Shown here one piece after another: positions 36,131 to 47,977 of a DNA stretch of 64,000 nucleotides. The stretch is from Anthoceros angustus. Its lineage: Eukaryota > Streptophyta > Anthocerotopsida > Anthocerotales > Anthocerotaceae. The notes beneath the pieces were generated by a model. The model did not search any database, was not told where the DNA came from, and saw only the letters and a list, made by a program, of their open reading frames with translations. How positions within the stretch are numbered: the stretch's first letter is position 1; each line of letters opens with the position of its first letter. Position numbers and translations under genes: made by a program. The stretch lies in the NCBI GenBank assembly GCA_010909165.1, contig MU008154.1:496001-560000 (forward strand). Direction: 5' to 3'.

Positions 36131-37320
36131 CATGATAACAATCACCACAAAATCAGCTCATTTGTCGAATGATAACCTAGTTAGTTTAACGGCCCAGCAG
36201 CTCTCCGAAATCCCCAGGACAGGAGACAAAACGAAGGGCCGTATGATTTTTGGGAAGGAATTGCGAAGGGAGTGGGACGTTCGGAGGCGGTGGGTTAGGG
36301 AGTGTGTGAAAGGAGCTAGATTCGGAGGACAGGTTGTTAGTAAATGAAGGATCGGGGGACGGAGGAGATGCGGTTTCTGTGTTAGGTACGGCGGACATGA
36401 ATGTGAGTGAATGATCGTGTTCTTGTAACGTGATGCCACCAATGCAATGCCCCAAAGGCACCACCCTCTATCTCGACTCCCGAGGAGTCCAGTATACTCA
36501 TGCATAAAATATCATGTGAAATATCTGCACGACATGGTATCCGACAGTTCCAGTGTCCCAGAAAATCTCTCCTATAAAAGGAAAAATTGGTCCAAGATTG
36601 GGAGTCGGAAGTTAGGGCAAAGCCCACCCACCCACACCGCCGCATCGGAGAAAAGCGGCTAGGCAATCATTGGCCGCTTGTTTGTTTCTCCAGCCCACGG
36701 GACCCACCCGCGGGGGCCTGGCCCCAGCCCGGTCATGGACCGAGACACCGGACGCGTTCCAGTCGCGGGCGCCGCGGCCGAGGGGGTTGGTGGGCAAGTG
36801 CACGGGCGAGACTGGAGGGCACCAGAACTGCCATGACAGGCAGTGAGGCACCACGACGCCGGACCCGCGCCCGGGCCCGGGCCCGGGCCCGGGCCGGGTC
36901 TGCCACGACGCCTGTCATCATGCCAAGAACACGGGCCCGGCCCACCTGCTCGCTCGCCTGCTGCTCACCACCTCCGAGTCCGCACCTGCATCTACTGCGG
37001 CGTATCAGCGTCTCGTGTACTGTACCGATATGGCTGTACCCGGCGAGGCCATGGCGCTCTCTAACGTCTCCCTCGTCTCGTCTCGTCTGGCCATGCTGGT
37101 ACCTGGAGACGCTGCAGCGGCAGAGGAACCTTGTGAGGCGGCCAGGGCGGCGTGAACAATGGCGCCACCCGGATCTTCCCCCTCTCCTTCCACAAACACG
37201 AGATCCATCGTCCTATGCTGCAGCAGCTGCGGGAACAAACCCCGGTGCAGTGCACGCGCTGCGCGCAGGGCCTGCGCTAGGGTAGGGCAAACAAAGGAGG
37301 AAGGGAGCAAGGGAGGAGCT
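36131..37320. other. Intergenic DNA with CCCGGG hexamer run
   Basis: No supported gene. 36868-36899 is an uninterrupted alternation of CCC and GGG (hexamer CCCGGG, about five units), self-complementary at every register. The GC-rich part (36660-37010) resembles the CpG-rich promoters elsewhere in the window, yet no coding start is recognised beside it. The 3' UTR of TIM22 lies at the right end. Confidence 0.45.
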
Positions 37321-38135
37321 TCAGGTGTGGCGGTCGAGGAGCTTCTCGATCACCACGGAGAAGGTTGCAAATCCCGCGCATCCGATGCAGGCTGCCTTCG
37401 CCCCGGCTGCACAGGGAATCCACATCGTTGTTAGAAAATCGATGCCTGTTGCAATCTTGATGCTTGATGTACGATCTTGATGCCTGATCCAGTTTTGATG
37501 CAATGCACAGACCGGAAGCGAATTGCTCGGTGGCAGGGATGTCGGAAGAAGAGCATACCTTTGGCTGACAGAGCTCCGCCGGTGACGCAGCCCGCTGCTG
37601 CGGTATTTGCAATGTCGTGTCTTGCGCGAGCCTGCACACACATGGGGTTGTTAGGTTAGGGCATGGCTATGGAAGTAACTGCTTGATTGAATGCTTGCTT
37701 GCGGTTTGTATGCGCATCACCTTCTCTATCACACACTCAGAGCCTGCGAAAATGGCTCCCATGACTGCGAAAGCCTTGGCCATGCCGACGCTCCTGCTTC
37801 CCATGGTTTTGGCGGTGTGCACGAATTGCTGCCTGGCCGTCATGGTCTCGGACTGCAAGGGATTGTCCAGGGCGCCAAAGAGCAGCCCCATGAAGAGCCC
37901 CATCCCGCCACCTTCACACACCCACTCAGTCCGTCAGCTTCCTGCACGAAACGAACAAGGCATGCATGACTCGAAGCTCGCTGAACGCACCCATGACACC
38001 GCTCATGACAGTCCGCACGGCGCAATTGTTGAACACTTCCTGCGCCATGATCTCGTCGGGAGTGGGAGGCTTGAACACCGAGGCCGGCGAGGACGCCGAC
38101 GCGGGAGGTGAGGCCGAGGAGGAACCGTCCGCCAT
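37321..38135 (-). CDS. TIM22: TIM22, mitochondrial inner-membrane carrier translocase subunit, 4 exons
   Basis: Exons in transcript order: 37991-38135, 37721-37911, 37559-37631, 37321-37406. They total 495 nt, 164 aa in frame, the usual plant size. The Tim17/22/23 fold is seen as four hydrophobic, glycine-zipper helices: VRTVMSGVMGGGMGLFMGLL, the GMAKAFAVMGAIFAGSEC segment, IANTAAAGCVTGGALSA and ACIGCAGFATFSVVIEKLL. Known role: channel of the TIM22 complex, which inserts multispanning carrier proteins into the mitochondrial inner membrane. The Ser/Ala/Pro-rich N-terminus before VFKPPTPDEI is typical. Splice sites are canonical. No oddities. Confidence 0.94.
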
Positions 38136-39068
38136 CGCAGAGATCCGGATGCCTAGAATCCCTGCCTACGCCCAAACCTGCGGGCGATCCTGCAAATCGG
38201 ACTGCAATTGCGCTGCTCCTGCGAGGAATCCCCGCACTTCCCTCATCGCCCGGGCAACCAGCTCACCGGGATCGATCGGCCTCCAGTCCCCTCCGATCCC
38301 AGCTGCCGAATTGCACTGACAATGCTGCAATCCCTGCAAAAAATTTCAGACCTAACCCTAAATTGCATGCTCTCCGTCCAGATCCTTTACCTGCACATAT
38401 CGATTCTGCAAATCAGAAGCCGAGACCAGGCCAAGCTCGCTGCTAGCCTAGCTTGCATCCTGTGCTTGTCAGATACAGACGCTGATGATCCGCTGGCGAC
38501 AGAGAAGCATTGACCTTGACTCCCCGCCTAGGTGTGACGGCCCTTCTGTCCGCTTTTAAATGGCTTGACCAAGCCCCGCTCTGGCTATTACGATGGTGCA
38601 GTCTCCGAGGAGGCTGCGCATGTACATGTGTGGATATGACATGCCAAGTTTCTCCGTCTTTGAATAGCACGGAAGCTGCTGGAAGGCTTCCCATACAAAG
38701 CATACGAATTAAACTATGGTGGGAATAACCCGGGCACTGACGACAAACTCCATCCTATTAATAAAAAAGGCGCTGCTATGTCCTAACATTTGAATCTGGA
38801 CATAGTTTCGAGACTGAAATATAATACATTTTACATAAATGAACCTGACGTGAAGTGTGGGCACCTGACCGACAATTTCCCGACCACTACATAAAGGACG
38901 CGAAAGCCACATTCCCAAGGCCCCCGTGCGACTGCAGCAGCACAGTTCCACGCAGAAAGTGGCCCCGAGATAGCTGCACCTACACACGCAGCCAGGGTTA
39001 GAACACGAATAGTACCTCCTCACGGGTAGGAAACGGAGGAGAGTGGGAAGGAGGTGAGGCACACCTTG
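38136..39068. other. Gap between TIM22 and the golgin-like gene
   Basis: TIM22 promoter/5' UTR on the left and 3' UTR of the golgin-like gene on the right, both on the minus strand. No other gene or repeat seen. Confidence 0.45.
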
Positions 39069-40684
39069 TTAGTGGGGCTTGGCAAAGCCAGCAAAGGAGA
39101 GGATGATGAAGACAGCCACGTGAAGCCCGATGATGTATATGATGGTGAGGGATCGGAGGAAGGGATGCCTTCGTAGTTGGTTGCCAGCCTGCAGACCTAA
39201 CGCATCCACTGTTCTTGCCACACTTGCAACCCCCTTTGCAGCTCTATGTCGCCCTGGTGCACCCGGCATAACTGAGTCAGATCTGTAATCGTCGAAACCG
39301 ACTGAAGGACCTGTAGAGCTTGAAGCCAGACCAGATTTCCCAATTTTGTTCCTCTTGGAGCTGACATCCACATTTCCGGCGAGGAGCTGCCGCAGTGCTT
39401 CGTTTGCTTTCTCCAGCCGGAGCTCCAGAGCGTTTCGCTCGCTGGCCCATGTTTCGGCTTGTGCCTGTTGTCAGACCAGGGTAGAGGAACAGGTTGGTGA
39501 AGCTCTGGGAGGAACTTCTATCAGGCATCATGAGTGGAGGACGAATTTGTTACCTGCTTGGTCACAAGTTGTTCTGTCAGAATCCTCAACCTGCGTTCCA
39601 GATCTTTCTCCCGTTGCGCTGCAACAATCCCCACCCTCAACTTCAGCCATTGTGTAGAAACGTTTGACAGACAAACTTGAAAGGTTGCGAGACAACGAGA
39701 ACCTTCATCGCTCGACACATATATGAAACTACCTGGAGAAGGCCACTTTGCTGAGCTCTGTTGTAAAGTCGCTAACTCTTTTCCAAGAACTGCAGCCTTG
39801 CTGTCCAGAAGGTCCTACCAAAACAAACTCGTGCATCAGGCCAGCTGCCGTTGCGTTGCAGCAAGAAGAGTTGGACACAAGCGAAGCCACTGCAGCTTAC
39901 AAGCTCTCTGCGCAGCCTGTTGATGGAGTCAGGTAGCACATCATCCACCGGGCCAGTGTAACCCGTATTCCCAGGATCGTCTTCCAGCAGGTTACCATCA
40001 CCATCATGACCAGACTGTAACTTCTCCAGCTCCGCCAGTAGCTTACTCTCTGTCTCCTCCAGCTCCTGACCATTCCACCATCAGCGTACCTCCACAGAAC
40101 CGAATAAATAAAGTACCTCTCTGCCAAACAGCAAATCAGAAAAACTGCCACAAGCACAGAAACAAAACGAGAACACACCCGAAGCTCCACTTCAAGCTGA
40201 CGTTCTTCTTGAGCCTTCTCTGCCACGTGCTGCCTGGTCGCGGACAAGGCTTTACGGTAGGTAGCATTTTCCGACTGCAACGACGCCTGCCTCTGCTCCA
40301 ACTACACACGATCCAACAACAATTCAGCCACACGCCCTAATCCCGAAATCGAACAGAATCGACACCGCACATCCAAAACAAACTAAATCATAACCAAATT
40401 CTTCACTCACGAGAGTGAATCCCTCACGCCCTCCATCTCACACCGAATCACAATAGCACCAAGCTGCATCAGCAAGAGCACGCACACGACACATCCATAC
40501 AAACCTCAACCCTGGTGGTAGCGTGTGCATGCCGCTCCAGTGCCAGCGCAGCATGAGTAGCCAGTGAGTCGGCGTGCAAATGAGGTAGCCGCTGCGCGAT
40601 GCTGGCAGGCGGAATGCACTGCCGCAGCTCCCACAGACTGTGCTGCAGTGCAGCGGCCCGAGCATCCAACGCGCTTATCTGCAT
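39069..40684 (-). CDS. Coiled-coil protein with C-terminal membrane anchor (golgin-like), 6 exons
   Basis: Exons in transcript order: 40505-40684, 40179-40301, 39901-40065, 39733-39814, 39554-39618, 39069-39464, giving 1011 nt and 336 aa. The protein is heptad-rich almost throughout (LEQRQASLQSENATYRKAL; ELEETESKLLAELEKLQ; EKDLERRLRILTEQL; RNALELRLEKANEALRQLL). It ends with a basic LRRHPFLRS followed by one hydrophobic helix (LTIIYIIGLHVAVFIIL) and a short tail, as in tail-anchored golgins that tether vesicles at the Golgi. Start uncertain: the frame stays open to 40891. An ATG at 40796 in another frame (MAGLLAWAADVVGG) looks like a golgin N-terminus but runs out of frame with the coiled coil. 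The exact family member is not identified. Confidence 0.7.
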
Positions 40685-41816
40685 CCGCTGCTGGCGTGAG
40701 CCGCAGAAGCGGCTTGTTGGACCCCGCGTTCGCCTCACGCTCCGGCGACGCACTACCCCCCACCACGTCTGCGGCCCACGCCAGCAGTCCCGCCATCGCA
40801 ACTTCCCTTCTCCGAGCTTTGCTCGGACCTCGCAAGCCTCCATACAGTCTTCGGACCTCTGTTTTTTATGTTCCGAAAACTGAGGACTCAACGAAAGGTC
40901 TCTCTTTCATTGCCTCGGGAGATATGGCCGATTGCCAGATAGTTTTCAATCAACAACAAAACTTTCCACAATAATTTGATTTACACACGCTAACGACGAT
41001 AGAAGAGCACCATGAGGAAAGATGTGGGGAAGGAGGAAATGGATCAAAGAGAAGTTCCCTAAAACAGATTGGATCAAAGCGTTTGGTCATTAAGTAAAAG
41101 AAAATATATATTAAGATATGTGGTATAAGAAATGTGGCCACTAACAAAGAAAAGTAGTGGGAAGTTATAGTAAAGAAAAACTTGGTAGAAAGAAGATCAC
41201 CAAACAATGGGTTGTATATGATATAAGAGAAATTAGATGAAAAGGAAAAGGAAACATTAGATAAAAAGGATGAAAAAGAAAAGAAAAAATTAGTTGAAAA
41301 GGAGCACGAAATAACTTCGTGGATTTAGATATGGTAAGGGAGAAATGGGTTGAAAGTACACCATGGCACACATATTTAGAGAAATTGAGTTCAAAGAAAA
41401 AAGTACTTGTGTCATAGGAAAAAAAGAAGATTCCTTAATTGTAGACTCGGCATTGATATCACTTGTTATAAAAAGGCATTAAATACCTAGATCCAAGGAA
41501 TTAAAGTTTAACTATTATTTATTTTAAGCCATATATTTCAATTAATCAAGTCATCAAATACCTAAGTCCAAGGAATCAAGTTTACTATGATCCAAGTGGA
41601 GTCTATATATGTAATATAGAGTTAAGTTAATTAATTATAAAATATCAACTGCCAAGGAATCAAAGGAGCCAAGGTCCCTTGGAGCCAAGTTGCTAGCGAG
41701 CTAAGGTACTGATGTGCGAAGGCGTTAATGCGTTAGCATTTCAAACTACATAGTTAGGGTTGAGGTTGTAGCGAGTGTGCAAGGAGGAAAAAATTTGTAA
41801 ATCGTGCGAAGAACAA
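40685..41816. other. Intergenic DNA duplicated upstream of both FCP1-like genes
   Basis: AT-rich. Words around 41000-41350 (AACGACGATAGAAGA, GAGATATGG-type, GAAATGGGTTGAAAG) and 41640-41816 (AGGAGCC, GTCCCTTGGAGC, TTAGGGTTGAGGT) recur in order at 43715-44060 and 44815-44985. The upstream DNA was therefore duplicated together with the gene. Confidence 0.75.
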
Positions 41817-42740
41817 ATGGTCATGGCCATGTCAAATCAAGACTTCCGTACTCTCAAATCGATCAGCATGAGCTCGACGGCGGCAAAATCGGATTGCGTG
41901 CCACAGCGGAGAATATTGCTGGTGTTGGATCTTAATGGGCTCTTGTTGGAGTCCTTCTGTGTGCGGGAGGAGTTTGAGGGTGTAGAGGGCACAAGCAAGG
42001 CGGTGAAGGTGGGCATGAAGTGGATCATCGTGCGACCCGGGGTAGCAGAGTTCCTGGACTTCTGCTTTGCTAAGTTTGATGTCGGCGTTTGGTCTTGCGC
42101 GAGGGCGCAGAATGTAGAGAAGTACGTTGAATGCATTTTCCCTAGGGGCTGGCGGGAGAAGGTGAAGTTTGTGTGGGGGCAGGATAAGTGCACGCACACC
42201 GGGAGGAAGGTGCCGGGGCATCCTGACAAGCCTTTATTCCTGAAGGAGCTAAGGTACCTGTGGCAAGAGTTCCCATGCTACACGATGAAGAATACACTGA
42301 TGTTGGACGACACGCCCTACAAGTCGTTGTGGAATCCGCCCTACACAGCCGTGTTCCCAGAACCCTACTCGGCGCTGCGACAGGGTGAAAGAGACAACTT
42401 CTTGATGGGGGTGGTGGTGCCGGGGCTTAATAATCTTCTTATTTCTAGTCACACTGTGCAAAGCTTTGTGATGTTGCATCCGCTAGGGCAACCTCCAATT
42501 TCCCCCAATCACCCCGATTGGATATTGTACAAGCAATTGGCAACGGATCCCAAGACAAAGGAGGAGGTAGAGATTTCGACTCACACAAAGCCCTATGTTC
42601 CCCCGCAAAAGAGGAACCTGGCACCAAGACGACTACCCTTTGCTATGAAAAGAAGACCTTCCTTCCAAAAGATTAGGACACAAGCCCCGCTGCCGAAACT
42701 CAAGCCATTGGCAGCCGTTTGGAAGTGTAAAGAGTATTGA
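41817..42740 (+). CDS. FCP1/NIF-like HAD-superfamily protein, copy A (short)
   Basis: Intronless, 307 aa from the ATG at 41817; the frame is open further upstream only without ATG. The NIF/FCP1-like HAD core runs from RRILLVLDLNGLLLE to MLDDTPYK. The phosphatase signature DxDx(T/V) reads DLNGL here: the first Asp (nucleophile) is kept but the second is Asn. The lysine and late DD motif (LMLDDTPYK) are present. Plant relatives with the same DLNG form are known; catalysis is doubtful. Compared with copy B it lacks the acidic N-terminal part and has a different, short, basic C-terminus (after YVPPQKRN). GC content is lower than in copy B. Confidence 0.85.
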   Translation: MVMAMSNQDFRTLKSISMSSTAAKSDCVPQRRILLVLDLNGLLLESFCVREEFEGVEGTSKAVKVGMKWIIVRPGVAEFLDFCFAKFDVGVWSCARAQNVEKYVECIFPRGWREKVKFVWGQDKCTHTGRKVPGHPDKPLFLKELRYLWQEFPCYTMKNTLMLDDTPYKSLWNPPYTAVFPEPYSALRQGERDNFLMGVVVPGLNNLLISSHTVQSFVMLHPLGQPPISPNHPDWILYKQLATDPKTKEEVEISTHTKPYVPPQKRNLAPRRLPFAMKRRPSFQKIRTQAPLPKLKPLAAVWKCKEY

Positions 42741-45029
42741 AGACAAGCTTTAAAGTTCTCGCTTATTATTTAGTTTACATGGGGCTAAATTTGTGAAGTG
42801 TTGCTTATACACTCAATGAGTTATTAAGACAAACTTTGTACTTGATTCATTGTTTTTAAGAAATGAATAGTTGTTGTCGAGTTCCTACTCTCTCATTTTT
42901 CTTATGCAGAAGGGAGCAAATGATTGCTCCCCTCCATACCAACCACAAGATGAAACTCGCAGCCCGAAATAGGTTAAGCTTGCAGTGCCCACGAGAACCA
43001 CCATTCTTGTTTGCTCATTGAATGAACAGACAAGGTTGATAGCATCTCAGCGCGCCGATGTTGCCCGCCTGGGTGAGGAAAAAGCCGGCCTTGCGCCGCT
43101 CTTGGATTTTGACATGCTGAGGCATGAAACCCCAAAGCTTCCAAGAAGCAATTTCCCCTATCATAGTTGGGTAACATGGCCTGTAGCATTCTTCAGACTA
43201 AGCACCTATGTTTTTCTTGAATGCCAAAGATGTGTAAAAGTTCCCTATGCAACACATCATTGAACCCAAGCCGAGGAGCAATAGCAGGACGTTTCTTCAG
43301 CTTGGCCTTTTCAACTAGAAGCTTGTAAAATAGGGAAGTAGCAATATTGAAGAATTCCTAAACTGGAGGGCATCAAGATTGGTGGACCCAAGCCCCCACC
43401 AATGCCCATGGTGCTAGTTGTGATAAGATTCTGCATGTCCTTGCCACTGGTGCCGAGTACCACCCCATTCGTTTGGCTGCAAAGGATTTCCTCTCTTAAA
43501 ACCCACTCTTTAGCATGAAGGAAGCCATGCAACACCAGCATACGAGAGAGCCTGGAGCCATCAAAAGGGAATCATGTTTTTTTCAGGTCAAACATAAGGT
43601 GTCTTCCCTATCAACCTGCAAAAACTGAGCAAGTGAAACGATCCACAAATCCCAGCAAAGTGGTTGAGTTGGTAAATCGAGAATATTTTCCGAAAATATT
43701 TGAGTTATGACCACTAACGACGATAGAAGAACACCATAAGGAAGAGATGTGGGAAAGGAGAAATTGGATAAAAGAGTTTGGCCATGAAGGATAAAAAATA
43801 TATTGTGAGACATATATGGTGAAGAATAAATTAGGCAAGAAGCTATTGCCACCAACAAAACTAAAAGTAGTCGGAATCTATAATAAAGGAGAAATTCGGT
43901 AGAAGGATGGTCACAAAACAATGAGACATACTTGGTAAAGGAAAAATTAGATGAAAAGGATGGCCACAAAAGAACTCTGTAGGGTTAGATATGGTAAGGG
44001 GGAAATGGGTTGAAAGAGCACCATGGCACACATATGGTAAGAGAGAAATTGCGTGAAAGAAAAAGTATAAGTAGGAAGGCATGGATTTGGGAGGCAGAGA
44101 GCCTCTAGTGATTGATAAGTTTAGGAAGATAGCAAGAAGTTTAGGACATAGGAAAAGAAGAAGCTTCGCAATTTATTTTGATGTTAAAGACACAGCGCTA
44201 ATATAACTCGTCATGAAAATTCAGTTTTATAGCTTAGTAACAGGGACAAGCCGCTAGGGAGTTTACAACCCAGTAATTCGCTTGTAAGGTTCCATACATC
44301 GTCTCTTGATCAATGTTTTTATTGCACCAAATTCGCTTGTAGGGTTCCATACATCGTCTCTTGATCAATGTTTTTATTGCACCAAACAATAACAGACTTG
44401 AACTAGTATTTATTGCACGAACAACAATAGAAATCGGCTGTTGAACTATATTTTTATTGCACCGACAAAAGAAAGTCTCGACGAAAATATTTTGCATCTC
44501 CCTCGAACAATATCATTAATTTCAAGATTTATTTCATTCAATCTAATTAAGGTGAGTTATAAGTTTTATCGATGACTTTGGATAATCTAAGTGAAGTCTA
44601 TATACGTATGTAGGCACAATTCAATTAATTAATTCATGAAATATCTAAGTTCAAGCAATTAATTTTAACTATAATGAATTTCAAGCCATGTCTTAATTTA
44701 TTTTAATAAATATTATTATTATAATATCGAGCTATATACCGTACTCCAAGTGAAATTTTAATATGTAACACAGGGTTTAGTTATAAATTATGAACTACCT
44801 ATGGATGGCTAAGGAGTGAAAGGAGCCGAAGTCCCTTGGAGCTAAGCTGCTATAGAGTTAAGTCGCTAATGTGCGAAGGTGCCAATGCGGTACCCTTATG
44901 CACCTAGTTGTTTAGGGTTGAGGTGAGGTTGGAAAGCGAGTGTACGAGGGGGAATTGCGAATCGTGGGAAGAGGGAACGACCATGGCCGTGGAAGATTAA
45001 GGCTTTCGTACTGTAGGAGGTTCTGGCAG
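42741..45029. other. Intergenic DNA between the two FCP1-like genes
   Basis: 43000-43560 contains fragments that look like decayed coding sequence on the minus strand (for example KRPAIAPRLGFNDVLHRELL and HGFLHAKEWVL in different frames); the source gene is not recognised. 43690-44060 repeats the DNA upstream of copy A. 44275-44384 is a tandem duplication with a 55-bp period (AATTCGCTTGTA, CATCGTCTCTTGATCAATG, TTTTTATTGCACC). Confidence 0.55.
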
Positions 45030-46544
45030 ATGGTGTGCGGGCACGATGTGCAATGTCCTTGCGGCCAGGGAGCACGTCATCACCATGTACAGTGCGCGGC
45101 GGGTACAGGTCTGCTCCCGCCCATGATGGGGAGCTCAATTGCGGATGGTGGGGCATCGGGAGAGGAGGAGGAAGAAGCGTTTGCGGAGCAGGCGGCGCTC
45201 ACCCTTGAATCGATCAGCATGAGCCCGGCGGCAGCGGAATCGGATTGCAGGCCGCGGCGGAGAATGCTGCTGGTGCTGGATCTGAACGGGCTCCTGCTGG
45301 AGTCCTTCTGTATGTGGAAGGAGTTCCAGGGCGCGGAGGGCGCGAGCAGGGCGGTGAAGGTGGGCAGGAAGTGGATCATCGTGCGGCCCGGGGTGGCGGA
45401 GTTCCTGGACTTCTGCTTCGCCAGGTTCGTTGTCGGGGTTTGGTCCTGCGCGCGGGCGGAGAATGTGGAGAATTACGTTGAATGTATTTTCCCTAGGGGT
45501 TGGCGGGAGGAGGTGGAGTTCGTGTGGGGGCAGGACAAGTGCACGCATACTGGGAGGAAGGTGCCGGGGCATCCTGACAAGCCGCTGTTTCTGAAGGAGC
45601 TGAGGTACTTGTGGCAGGAGTTCCCGTGCTACACGATGATGAACACGCTGATGCTGGACGACACGCCCTACAAGTCGCTGGGGAATCCGCCCTACACGGC
45701 CGTATTCCCGGAACCCTACTCGGCGCTACGGCAGGGTGAGAAAGACGACTTCCTGATGCGGGTGGTGGTGCCGTGGCTGGATAAGCTCTTGGTTTCCAGT
45801 CACACTGTGCAGAACTTTGTGATGTTGAATCCGCTAGGGCAGCCTCCGGTTTCCTCCAGTGACCCTGACTGGATGTTGTACAGGGAGCTGGCAGCGGACA
45901 GGACGCAGGAGGAGGTAGAGATCCCGGCTCCCAGTACGCCCTATGTTCCCCCGCACAGGAGGAACTCGGGTCCGGTTCTGCGGCCAAGGGAGCAGTTCCC
46001 GGTGCCGCCATGGGCGGGGTTGGAGCCGCTGGTGCTGGCTGCGCAGGAGCAGCTTCAGTTTCAGCAGCAGCAGCATCAGCTGCAGCCGCAGATGCAGCAG
46101 CAGGTGCAGTACGGGGATTGGAGGCAGCCGTTGGTTCCCCGTGGGGTGCATTTGCCGTGGTTTGCACATTCCGAGCCACCTTTGTTTCTTCTGCCCCAGG
46201 GTTACGGGCCGGGGTGGGCCGGGGCGGTTGCTGCTGCCCGGGCTGTGGGCTGGATGCCGGAGCCGAGGTTGGCGGGGTTGCCCCCGCCGGAACACTTGCA
46301 GGTGCACCCCGGGCAATGGTACCCACCCTGGGTCCTGCCGCCGATTGAGCATCGGCGGTGGGATGTACCGGAGCATGGAGGAGCAAGGCATGGGTCAGAT
46401 GCTTTCGTCTTCCAGGAGCAGGGCGGGAGAGTTCCGTTTGTGAATGGGTCAGGGTACGGGCCTGTGCGAGGGCGGTTGGAGGAGGTGGGTGATAAGGAGG
46501 AGAGTCATCACCGCTCGCATCCCTATTGGTCTCACAGGAGATGA
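45030..46544 (+). CDS. FCP1/NIF-like HAD-superfamily protein, copy B (long)
   Basis: Intronless. 504 aa from the ATG at 45030, or 473 aa from the ATG at 45123, which precedes the acidic run EEEEEAF; I cannot choose. The HAD core is about 80% identical to copy A by eye, with the same DLNGL motif and LMLDDTPYK. After the core comes a Gln-rich tract (QQQQHQLQPQMQQQVQ) and a Pro/Gly/Trp-rich tail of about 150 residues that copy A lacks. The ATG homologous in position to copy A's start (44982) is followed by a stop after five codons. About 165 bp between CTTTCGTACT and AATCGATCAGCATGAGC have no counterpart in copy A. A role as phosphatase or as protein-binding HAD is open. Confidence 0.85.
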   Translation: MVCGHDVQCPCGQGARHHHVQCAAGTGLLPPMMGSSIADGGASGEEEEEAFAEQAALTLESISMSPAAAESDCRPRRRMLLVLDLNGLLLESFCMWKEFQGAEGASRAVKVGRKWIIVRPGVAEFLDFCFARFVVGVWSCARAENVENYVECIFPRGWREEVEFVWGQDKCTHTGRKVPGHPDKPLFLKELRYLWQEFPCYTMMNTLMLDDTPYKSLGNPPYTAVFPEPYSALRQGEKDDFLMRVVVPWLDKLLVSSHTVQNFVMLNPLGQPPVSSSDPDWMLYRELAADRTQEEVEIPAPSTPYVPPHRRNSGPVLRPREQFPVPPWAGLEPLVLAAQEQLQFQQQQHQLQPQMQQQVQYGDWRQPLVPRGVHLPWFAHSEPPLFLLPQGYGPGWAGAVAAARAVGWMPEPRLAGLPPPEHLQVHPGQWYPPWVLPPIEHRRWDVPEHGGARHGSDAFVFQEQGGRVPFVNGSGYGPVRGRLEEVGDKEESHHRSHPYWSHRR

Positions 46545-47977
46545 TGCTGACTATAGGATACTGTGCTGAGCGCGCACTGCACTCCCTTCAAATGCAGGGT
46601 TGGTCGCCACCAATGGGATGACGCGTGGTTGATCTTATATATGCATGTGCGGAAGCTCCTGGGAATGCATTATGATATGTGTTTAGGAGTCTTGATGCGA
46701 GCATGAGTGTAGCTGTGGGGTGGGATAGTTCAGCTGGGTGAAGTCAGTTTTGTATCAGTATAATTCATTGCTAGGCACCACAGGGCCTCGATCCATGTTT
46801 TTGACGGATCTTGGTGCATCTTGGTAGCTTAATTTCCTTTGATCCTTAACACCCTTAAGTGAGGTGTTTGTTTAGAAGCAGAGCTTGCCTTTGCCGTCGT
46901 TCTCATGTCTCTTGAGTGCAGGGTTGTGGGAAGTCCGCTGTTGCTGCTGGATGCCAGCAATATGTATCTCCCTCTCTGCGTGGGTAGCCTGTATTCAAGG
47001 ACTCTTCACGTCATGTCTTACAAAGAAGTACGTTTGTTTGTTCATCGAAGCAGTTGTTACCAATGATTTCCAGTTGACGAGGCAGGGATCGTCTGAGATC
47101 ATAGGTTTAACGAGGGTACCCCCCTGGTTTGGCGATGTGGTACGTAACTCCTTGATTCCGTGACTTTCTTACGTGATAGCACATTGAGAAGCTCACCAAC
47201 TGGTTGTTACCATTTCTCGGAAGTGCGAGAGTGGTGTACTTGTTCTTCTGGTTGACTCCGTCGGGGTCTCTAGCAGGCAGTTCTGCTAACTGCGTACAGT
47301 AGGATGCTTCTCCCCACTGGAAGAACTGGCTGCGTCCATGATCCATCCCTGCACTCCTGGTACCTCGTCCCAGGCCTTCTCATTACATAGTTATTACCTT
47401 CCTCATGCGGAATGAGTTCCAGGAATGCTTCCAACGGTCTAGAAAATCTGTCTCCAGAATCCGGTGGGCCCATTTCTTGTTGTGCATACATATACACATT
47501 GTCAGCTTGCGTGTTCTTGTCCGGTCAGATGCCGACTACTGTGTGCAACTGCTTCTAGTTTTCAGCCAACCAACAAGCCTTGTGGCTGCGTTCGGCAAGC
47601 TTCTACATACTTGTTTGCCTTCCGCTGCAACACTTCCAAAGAGTTGATGACTCTTGTCCTCCATCCTGAAGTCCTGAAGCTGGGCATCCCGTGCTCTGAA
47701 AGTGAATCAAATTTTGAGCCGTTCAATACAAGACGTTGTCCTGGAAGCACACTGCTGCTGGAGAGAGGTCATTGATCGAACCGCAGGGACAGCATCGAAG
47801 ACATCGGGATGGCAAGGCTTGTAGACATCCACGAAGCCTCGGGGCCTGGGTTCAGTGAATTTGCGGACCAGGCAACAAGGTAGGCCAGGCCGCCAATTTC
47901 CTATTCGCTTTTCGTTCTTTCTTTTTCTTCCCTTCCCTTTCCTTCTCTTCTTTTCGGCGAAGGAAAACCGGAGTAGA
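46545..47977. other. Gap between convergent FCP1-like and receptor-kinase genes
   Basis: 3' UTRs of both genes are expected. 47905-47950 is pyrimidine-rich (CTTTCTTTTTCTTCCC type). No other gene seen; frames on either strand lack domains. Confidence 0.45.

Noticed and set aside
36587-37285. 232-codon + strand frame rich in Arg/Pro
   Set aside because: It contains the CCCGGG array and GC-rich DNA and shows no domain or splice context.
45493-46386. 297-codon minus frame opposite FCP1-like copy B
   Set aside because: Shadow of the GC-rich coding strand; the HAD motifs are on the plus strand.
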